From contig CAIWKU010000148.1 in the NCBI GenBank assembly GCA_903913355.1, positions 1-11,411 of the forward strand: 11,411 nucleotides of DNA, given 5' to 3'. A model generated the notes under the pieces. That model was not told the origin of the DNA. It was given only the letters and a program-made list of their open reading frames with translations, and made no database searches. Within the stretch, counting starts at the first letter, position 1, and each line of letters begins with the position of its first letter. Source of the stretch: an uncultured Bacteroidota bacterium. Lineage in GTDB: Bacteria; Bacteroidota; Bacteroidia; Chitinophagales; Chitinophagaceae. A program made the position numbers and the translations under genes. Shown one piece after another: positions 6,533-11,411 of the stretch.

Positions 6533-8098
6533 TTATCCGAGGTTTTTGCTCGCCATCTGAATAATGGGAACAATCATTTCTTCCAGACTGATACCACCAT
6601 GTTGAAAACTGTTCTTATAATAATTTACATAATGATTGTAATTATTGGGATAACAAAGAAACCCGTCTTCTTTGGCAAATATAAAAGAGGAGTTTACATT
6701 GGGTACTGGTAAGCCCGCTTCTTTGGGATCCTTGAATGCGAGTACATCTTTGGGCTCAAAATTCAGGTTACGCCCATGCTTATACCGCAAATTAGTGGTA
6801 GTCTGTTTATCACCAATCACTTTATGGGGTGTTTTCACACGAATACTACCATGATCCGTAGCCAATATGATTCTTAATTTTTTATCCGCTATTTTTTTTA
6901 ATGCCTGGTGCAAAGGACTATGTTCAAACCAACTACGGGTAAGGCTTCGGTAACTGGCTTCATCACTTGCGAGTTCCTTTAGTACTTCCATTTCGGTACG
7001 GGCATGACTGAGCATATCCACAAAATTATATACAATAATATTCAGGTCATTTTCCAGCAGGTTATGAATATTGCTTACGAGTTGCTGTCCATCACTATGG
7101 TTAAGGATTTTATGATAACTGAACCGGGTATCTTCTTTTTTGAGTCGTTTTAGCTGTGCTTTGAAAAATTCTTCTTCAAACAGGTTTTTCCCTCCTTCAT
7201 CATCATCATTTTTCCATTGCCCAGGAAATTGCTTCTCAATATCAACCGGCAACAGTCCTGAAAAAATTGCATTCCGGCAATATTGAGTAGCCGTTGGCAG
7301 TATAGAATAAAAACTATCTTCTTCAGTTACCCGAAAACTCTCTGAGAAAATCGGTTGTATGGCTTTCCATTGGTCGTAACGAAGATTATCGATCAAAATA
7401 AAAAAAACAGGTACTCCTTTTTCCAGATGGGGTAATACTTTGAACTGAAAAATATGGTGACTCATAATCGGAGCAGAAAAACTCTTTGGGTTGAGCCAGG
7501 AAGTATACTGTTTACTAATAAATTTACAGAACTCACTATTCGCCTCCTGTTTTTGTGCCTGGAATACTTCTCTCATTTCAGGGCTTTCACTTTTCTCCAT
7601 TTCCAGTTCCCAATACACAATCTTTTTGTATATCTCCATCCATTCATTGTGATCAGGATTATTGTTCAAAGCCATAAACAGATCACGGAACTGTTGCTGA
7701 TAAGCAGTGGTAGTTTTTTCGGCAACCAGTCTTTTATTATCAATGATTTTTTTGATGCTCAGTAATACCTGGTTGGGATTTACCGGTTTGATCAGGTAAT
7801 CGGCTATCTGGCTGCCAATCGCATCATCCATCAGGTTTTCAGTCTCATTTTTGGTTATCAGCACAATGGGTATCTGTGCATTCACTTCTTTGATACGGGC
7901 AAGCGTTTCCAGCCCGGTAATACCCGGCATCGATTCATCCATCAAAACAAGATCAACAGGATGTGATTTTACATATTCAATCGCATCAAAACCATTAGTG
8001 AGGGTAAACACTTCATACCCCTTGTGTTCGAGAAATAGTTTCTGCGATTGCAGGCTCTCGGTTTCATCATCTACCCATAAAATTTTTACTGAAGCCAT
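6533..8098 (-). CDS. porX: PorX: type IX secretion response regulator with receiver and PglZ (alkaline phosphatase-like) domains
   Basis: PorX is a cytoplasmic response regulator that controls the type IX secretion system in Bacteroidota, paired with the kinase PorY in Porphyromonas gingivalis. The receiver domain (about 4-120) has acidic Asp10/Asp11, phospho-acceptor Asp54 in LMDESMPG, Thr82 and Lys104. A helical linker (about 120-215) leads to a PglZ/alkaline-phosphatase-superfamily domain with Asp237 in ILIDNLRYD, a nucleophile Thr269/Thr271 in LPTATQYCRN, Asp361 and His365 in VDMLSHAR, Asp415 and His416 in ATDHGS, His441 in YKHGRN, and His500 in QHGGISLEE. The full metal site appears intact, and known PorX proteins are zinc phosphodiesterases. 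The start is the ATG at 8098 (MASVKILWVDDE), giving 521 residues, the normal PorX size. A longer frame to 8182 adds 28 low-complexity residues and is rejected. No porY-like kinase is next to it. It is transcribed divergently from the HD gene. Confidence 0.95.
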   Translation of the reverse strand: MASVKILWVDDETESLQSQKLFLEHKGYEVFTLTNGFDAIEYVKSHPVDLVLMDESMPGITGLETLARIKEVNAQIPIVLITKNETENLMDDAIGSQIADYLIKPVNPNQVLLSIKKIIDNKRLVAEKTTTAYQQQFRDLFMALNNNPDHNEWMEIYKKIVYWELEMEKSESPEMREVFQAQKQEANSEFCKFISKQYTSWLNPKSFSAPIMSHHIFQFKVLPHLEKGVPVFFILIDNLRYDQWKAIQPIFSESFRVTEEDSFYSILPTATQYCRNAIFSGLLPVDIEKQFPGQWKNDDDEGGKNLFEEEFFKAQLKRLKKEDTRFSYHKILNHSDGQQLVSNIHNLLENDLNIIVYNFVDMLSHARTEMEVLKELASDEASYRSLTRSWFEHSPLHQALKKIADKKLRIILATDHGSIRVKTPHKVIGDKQTTTNLRYKHGRNLNFEPKDVLAFKDPKEAGLPVPNVNSSFIFAKEDGFLCYPNNYNHYVNYYKNSFQHGGISLEEMIVPIIQMASKNLG

Positions 8099-8110
8099 CT
8101 TTTTTCTTTT

Positions 8111-8138
8111 GGGGTTGGTGCTTGGGGTTTGGGGTTGG
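8111..8138 (+). repeat. G-rich telomere-like tract immediately upstream of porX
   Basis: The + strand has GGGG at 8111, 8124 and 8131 plus GG at 8117 and 8137, with short T-rich spacers. The unit GGGGTTGG occurs twice, at 8111-8118 and 8131-8138. The tract ends 13 nt before the porX start codon. The + strand is the template for porX, so the mRNA leader is C-rich (ACCCCAAACCCCAAG) with no G run. With two-tetrad stacking a quadruplex is possible, but only three GGGG runs exist. Confidence 0.6.
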
Positions 8139-8198
8139 CCTTGATTATCAGAATAGGGTTCAGTTAACAAGGGGCATTTCAAACCAGGACACGCAAAC

Positions 8199-8212
8199 TT
8201 TTACAAGTAAAA
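8199..8212. promoter_or_regulatory. 14-bp dyad in the porX/HD divergent region
   Basis: TTTTACAAGTAAAA is a perfect palindrome of two 6-bp arms around an AA/TT centre. A direct repeat AAGTAAA overlaps it (8206-8212 and again at 8215-8221). It lies about 100 nt upstream of porX and 150 nt upstream of the HD gene. It could be an operator, but AT-rich palindromes of this size can occur by chance. Confidence 0.25.
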
Positions 8213-8312
8213 TAAGTAAATTATCAATGAGTAGAACTCTATGCGATAGAAAGGGGTTTGGCTAACGGATACTGTAAATCTATTTCATTCAGCACTTAGG
8301 CTATCTTATTTG

Positions 8313-8320
8313 TACTTTTG
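8313..8320 (+). promoter_or_regulatory. Candidate -7 promoter box for the HD/lpxD/lpxC genes
   Basis: TACTTTTG matches the Bacteroidota -7 consensus TAnnTTTG exactly and lies 41 nt before the HD gene start. The -33 region (8288-8293) is only a weak match to TTTG. The location between divergent genes makes it the best promoter candidate for this operon. Confidence 0.45.
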
Positions 8321-8361
8321 TTTCTGCTGCAAATAATTGATTTAACAATTCAACAACAGGT

Positions 8362-9576
8362 ATGGCGCTGACGAAAAGAAAAATCATCAATGACCCGGTA
8401 TATGGTTTTATTACAATTAATCATCCATTGATCTTTTCGATCCTTGCCCATCCCTATTACCAAAGATTACGCCGCATACAGCAGATGGCCATGGCTTCGA
8501 TGGTATACCCCGGGGCTGTACATACCCGTTTACATCATTCGCTGGGTGCCTATCACCTCATGAGTAATGCAGTAATTGAATTAAGAAGTAAAGGGGTGGA
8601 TATAACCGAAGCAGAAGAAACAGCAGTAAAAGCAGCCATCCTACTCCACGATATTGGTCATGGCCCTTTTTCACATGCCCTCGAAAATATGCTGGTGAAA
8701 GGCGTTACACACGAGCAGCTTTCCTTACAGATCATGGAAGTATTGAATGAGGAAATGGACGGAGAGCTTAGTCTTGCCATCCGCATCTTCACAGATCAAT
8801 ACCCCAAGCCCTTTCTGCACCAATTGATCAGCGGGCAACTGGATGTGGACCGTATGGATTACCTGAGCAGGGATAGTTTTTATTCGGGTGTAAGCGAAGG
8901 CGTAATTGGTTATGACCGGATCCTGAAAATGCTGGTAGTTCATGAGGGTCAGTTAATGGTAGAAGAGAAAGGGATCTATAGTGTGGAAAAATTTCTGGTG
9001 GCCAGAAGACAGATGTACTGGCAGGTATATTTACATAAAACGGTATTATCGGCCGAAAAAATGATGGTGAAAATACTGGAGCGTGTCAGGTCACTTTATT
9101 CCAAAGAGGATCCCATGCTGCAAACACTATCCATGCTTGACTATTTCCTGGGCGAGTTTACCGGGGAAATGGACAGAGAAAGCCTGGAAAAATTTTGTGC
9201 GATTGATGACCATGATGTAATGCATGCCATTAAACGCTGGAGCCAGCATCCCGATCCAATCCTGGCCCTTTTATGCAAGCGGTTCCTGGATAGAAAACTA
9301 TACAAATCCAGGATACAGGCTGAACCTTTTGAACCCGATTTTATCAGGGAAAAGGAAATAGCGGCCATGAACCGGTTTGGGGTAACTGAGGCCGATATCC
9401 CTTATCTCTGCTTTACCGGGGAGGCGACCAATACATTGTACCAAACACGGGATGAAAGGATCAATATCCTGTTTAAAGATGGCTCGGTTACCGATATTTC
9501 GCGGATTGACAATGCATTAATTCATCAAAATCTTTCCGCGCCCGTTAAAAAATTTTACATTTGTTCGCTAACCTAG
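8362..9576 (+). CDS. HD-domain phosphohydrolase (SAMHD1/dGTPase-like)
   Basis: This 404-residue soluble protein carries a metal-dependent HD domain of the dGTP triphosphohydrolase/SAMHD1 superfamily. The metal ligands are His59 in RLHHSLGAYH, His96 and Asp97 in LLHDIGHGPFSH, and Asp163 in QLDVDRMDYLSRDSF. That last block aligns residue for residue with the SAMHD1 segment DVDKWDYFARD, so Arg164, Tyr167 and Asp171 occupy its substrate-contact positions. The likely reaction is hydrolysis of a nucleotide triphosphate or a related phosphoester, but the true substrate of this subgroup is unknown to me. The C-terminal half (about 200-404) is less conserved. It starts at an ATG with no Shine-Dalgarno sequence, 41 nt after a -7 box. 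It is followed by lpxD (118 nt) and lpxC, a gene order common in Bacteroidota, suggesting a link to envelope synthesis that the sequence does not explain. Confidence 0.9.
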   Translation: MALTKRKIINDPVYGFITINHPLIFSILAHPYYQRLRRIQQMAMASMVYPGAVHTRLHHSLGAYHLMSNAVIELRSKGVDITEAEETAVKAAILLHDIGHGPFSHALENMLVKGVTHEQLSLQIMEVLNEEMDGELSLAIRIFTDQYPKPFLHQLISGQLDVDRMDYLSRDSFYSGVSEGVIGYDRILKMLVVHEGQLMVEEKGIYSVEKFLVARRQMYWQVYLHKTVLSAEKMMVKILERVRSLYSKEDPMLQTLSMLDYFLGEFTGEMDRESLEKFCAIDDHDVMHAIKRWSQHPDPILALLCKRFLDRKLYKSRIQAEPFEPDFIREKEIAAMNRFGVTEADIPYLCFTGEATNTLYQTRDERINILFKDGSVTDISRIDNALIHQNLSAPVKKFYICSLT

Positions 9577-9578
9577 AG

Positions 9579-9593
9579 CTATGCCAGGCATAG
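9579..9593. promoter_or_regulatory. 15-bp dyad directly after the HD gene stop
   Basis: CTATGCCAGGCATAG is a perfect inverted repeat of 7-bp arms around one base. It begins 3 nt after the HD gene stop. As RNA it would fold as a 6-bp stem with a 3-nt loop, without a T run after it, so it is a poor terminator and a possible operator or RNA stabiliser. The rest of the 118-bp gap to lpxD holds a 6-bp inverted pair, GGTTAT/ATAACC (9624-9629 and 9664-9669), and no clear promoter box. Confidence 0.25.
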
Positions 9594-9694
9594 ATGTAGC
9601 TAATTCGTCAATCGTAAGACGCAGGTTATTTCCATGTTTACGCCTTGCGACTCACGTTTAACATAACCGTAGTTGATGAATCTAAACCTGCTTT

Positions 9695-10747
9695 ATGCAA
9701 TTTAACGCCGCACAAATAGCCTTATTGGTAAATGGAAAGCTTGAAGGTGATACATCTGTTTCTGTATCCAGTTTTGGTAAAATTGAAGAAGCAAAACCCG
9801 GCCAATTGTCTTTTCTGGCCAATCCCAAATACGAAGAATACCTATACCAGACAAAAGCTTCCATTATCATTATCAATGAATCATTGGAGCTGAAACAACC
9901 GGTATCTGCTACACTTGTGCGGGTTGCAGATGCTTATACAGCCTTCGCTACACTTCTTGCCAAATACCAGGAATTGATTACCCAACAGTTGACCGGTATT
10001 CAACAACCCTCTTATATTGCTGATTCGGCAACCCTGGGTGAAAATAATTTTATAGGGGCTTTCGTATATATTGGCGAAAATGTGCGGGTAGGAAATAATG
10101 TAAAACTTTTTCCCAGCGTAGTGTTAGGTAATAATGTGACCATTGGCGATAATACCATATTACATGCTGGCGTAAAAGTATATTTTGACTGTGTAATTGG
10201 GAAAAACGTTACCATACATGCAGGTACTGTAATAGGCAGTGATGGCTTTGGCTATGCCCCGCAAAAAGATGGGAGCTACCAGAAAGTACCCCAGATCGGA
10301 AATGTGGTTATAGAAGATTTTGTAGAAATCGGTGCCAATGTTACCATTGACCGGGCAACCATGGGCTCCACAATTATTCACTCCGGCGTTAAACTTGACA
10401 ACCTGATTCAGATCGCACATAATGTGGAAGTGGGAACCGATACGGTTATTGCAGCCCAAACCGGTATCAGCGGCAGTACCAAAGTGGGCAAAAATGTAAT
10501 GATCGGCGGTCAGGTGGGTACGGCCGGACATATCCAGATTGCTGATGGTAGCAAAATCAATGGCCAAAGCGGAGTTACCAAAAGCATTAAAGAGCCCAAT
10601 AAAACCTTTAATGGCACTCCTGCAGTCGATTTTTCCACCTCCATGCGTGTTCATGCCATGAGCCGAAACCTCCCTAATCTTGAAAAAAGGGTTAAAGAAT
10701 TGGAAAAAATGGTAGAACAGCTCCTCTCCGAACGGGTAAATGCATAG
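9695..10747 (+). CDS. lpxD: UDP-3-O-acylglucosamine N-acyltransferase LpxD
   Basis: LpxD catalyses the third step of lipid A synthesis: it moves a hydroxyacyl chain from acyl carrier protein to the amine of UDP-3-O-acyl-glucosamine, in the cytoplasm. At 350 residues it is full length. The N-terminal uridine-binding domain (about 1-100) contains SSFGKIEEAKPGQLSFLANP. A left-handed beta helix of hexapeptide repeats follows (about 105-295), with GSDGFGYAP (181-189) and the catalytic His242 in IQIAHNVEVG. A C-terminal coiled-coil helix (about 323-348, MSRNLPNLEKRVKELEKMVE) matches the family trimer end. It starts at an ATG without a Shine-Dalgarno sequence and fits the HD, lpxD, lpxC order. Confidence 0.97.
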   Translation: MQFNAAQIALLVNGKLEGDTSVSVSSFGKIEEAKPGQLSFLANPKYEEYLYQTKASIIIINESLELKQPVSATLVRVADAYTAFATLLAKYQELITQQLTGIQQPSYIADSATLGENNFIGAFVYIGENVRVGNNVKLFPSVVLGNNVTIGDNTILHAGVKVYFDCVIGKNVTIHAGTVIGSDGFGYAPQKDGSYQKVPQIGNVVIEDFVEIGANVTIDRATMGSTIIHSGVKLDNLIQIAHNVEVGTDTVIAAQTGISGSTKVGKNVMIGGQVGTAGHIQIADGSKINGQSGVTKSIKEPNKTFNGTPAVDFSTSMRVHAMSRNLPNLEKRVKELEKMVEQLLSERVNA

Positions 10748-10775
10748 TAATGCCATTTAAACCGTGCTGAAATCA

Positions 10776-10783
10776 TATTTTTG
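10776..10783 (+). promoter_or_regulatory. Candidate internal promoter -7 box for lpxC
   Basis: TATTTTTG is an exact TAnnTTTG match in the 143-bp gap between lpxD and lpxC, 107 nt before the lpxC start. A near match, TATATTTTG, follows at 10789. No -33 TTTG is present at the expected place. The unusually long gap within an otherwise coherent operon makes a separate promoter plausible. Confidence 0.33.
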
Positions 10784-10890
10784 TCGAATATATTTTGATA
10801 ACCAGCCCTTTTGTAAAAAAGCGGTTCAGAACAGGTTCGTATAGTTGTAGCTAAGCCATACCAGCCTGCTATTGATAAACAGTAAGAAGA

Positions 10891-11411
10891 ATGGACATAA
10901 ATTTTAACCCCGACAAGCAGCATACTCTTTCCAATTCTATCAGTATCAGTGGTACCGGTTTACATACCGGTATATTGGTAGATATGACCCTGAAGCCTGC
11001 TAATCCGGGTTTTGGTATACAATTTCAGCGGGTTGACCTGCCAACACAACCGATTATCAAGGCGGATTGCGATCTGGTGACAGATACCAGCAGGGGAACT
11101 ACACTACAGGTGGGGGATGCCAAAGTGAGCACAGTTGAGCATGTGCTGGCCGCGCTGGTAGGTATGGGTATAGATAATGTGTTGATTGAACTAAACGGAC
11201 CCGAAATTCCCATTATGGATGGCAGCTCGGCCCCTTTTATTGCCTTAATTGAAGAATCCGGTATTGAAGAACAGGAAGCTTCCAAAGCCTGGTATAGCCT
11301 GGATGAAAACATTTATCATTACGACGATAATAAACGGGTAGAAATGGTAGCCCTCCCGGCAATGGATTACCAGATCACAACCCTGATCGATTTTAACAGC
11401 CCTGTACTGGG
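10891..11411 (+). CDS. lpxC: UDP-3-O-acyl-N-acetylglucosamine deacetylase LpxC, N-terminal part (probably LpxC-FabZ fusion)
   Basis: LpxC is the zinc deacetylase that commits UDP-acyl-GlcNAc to lipid A synthesis. Translation from the ATG at 10891 gives 173 complete residues before the window ends. They match LpxC domain I and the start of domain II: SGTGLHTG (20-27), DTSRGTTL, STVEHVLAALVGMGIDNV (80-97) with catalytic Glu83 and zinc ligand His84, and GPEIPIMDGSSAPFI (103-117). In Bacteroidota lpxC is normally fused at its 3' end to fabZ, the 3-hydroxyacyl-ACP dehydratase. That fusion is expected here but its join lies beyond the window, so it is inference. An A/G-rich stretch (AGTAAGAAGA) precedes the ATG. 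lpxA would be expected next. Confidence 0.96.
   Translation, partial: MDINFNPDKQHTLSNSISISGTGLHTGILVDMTLKPANPGFGIQFQRVDLPTQPIIKADCDLVTDTSRGTTLQVGDAKVSTVEHVLAALVGMGIDNVLIELNGPEIPIMDGSSAPFIALIEESGIEEQEASKAWYSLDENIYHYDDNKRVEMVALPAMDYQITTLIDFNSPVL

Noticed and set aside
6142..6564. A 140-codon open frame on the + strand
   Set aside because: It is antisense to the 95-residue gene and runs into the end of porX; its translation resembles no protein and it is explained as an overlap.
1022..8098. The TPR sensor kinase as PorY, partner of PorX
   Set aside because: PorY lacks the large periplasmic TPR region, and the two genes are 3.6 kb apart with unrelated genes and a terminator between them.
8099..8182. 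A 28-residue N-terminal extension of porX from an ATG at 8182
   Set aside because: The extension is low complexity and comes from the G-rich tract. The receiver domain begins at MASVKILWVDDE as in other PorX proteins, and the 521-residue form has the usual size.
10160..10756. A 198-codon open frame on the - strand
   Set aside because: It lies antisense to lpxD, whose hexapeptide repeats and catalytic His are clear. It has no recognisable domain.

Overview
The window looks like ordinary chromosome from a member of the Bacteroidota, most likely the Chitinophagales/Chitinophagaceae; the genus is not resolved. The reasons are: a PorX-type regulator (receiver plus PglZ domain), which belongs to the type IX secretion system of this phylum; an HD hydrolase, lpxD, lpxC order; a periplasmic-TPR histidine kinase; almost no Shine-Dalgarno sequences; and several copies of the Bacteroidota -7 promoter box TAnnTTTG. 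I see no rRNA, tRNA, CRISPR array, insertion sequence, phage gene or integration scar.

Layout. (1) Positions 1-955, + strand: the 3' two thirds of clpX, a hairpin terminator, then a 55-residue protein of unknown function. (2) Positions 1022-4198, - strand: an orphan sensor kinase (signal peptide, TPRs, membrane helix, HisKA, HATPase) and an acyl-CoA dehydrogenase, separated by a strong terminator. (3) Positions 4328-6416, - strand: a probable three-gene operon of a small conserved-looking protein, a PhnP-like metallo-beta-lactamase-fold hydrolase, and a membrane-anchored protein with three helix-hairpin-helix units. A perfect -7 box lies in front of the first gene. (4) Positions 6533-8098, - strand: porX. 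(5) Positions 8362-11411, + strand: an HD-domain phosphohydrolase, lpxD, and the 5' part of lpxC, which in this phylum is usually fused to fabZ; the fusion point lies outside the window.

How the genes relate. lpxD and lpxC are early lipid A synthesis steps, and PorX controls an export route whose cargo is often anchored to lipopolysaccharide, so regions 4 and 5 share a cell-envelope theme. They are transcribed divergently from a 263-bp region. Three proteins (the PhnP-like protein, the PglZ domain of PorX, and the HD protein) are metal-dependent phosphoester or phosphodiester hydrolases. Any functional link between them is only inference. The other genes are housekeeping (clpX) or fatty-acid/branched-chain catabolism (acyl-CoA dehydrogenase).

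I found no convincing new multi-gene system. The best leads are the small 55-residue gene, the small-protein/PhnP-like/triple-HhH operon, the G-rich tract abutting porX, and the hairpin leader before the acyl-CoA dehydrogenase.
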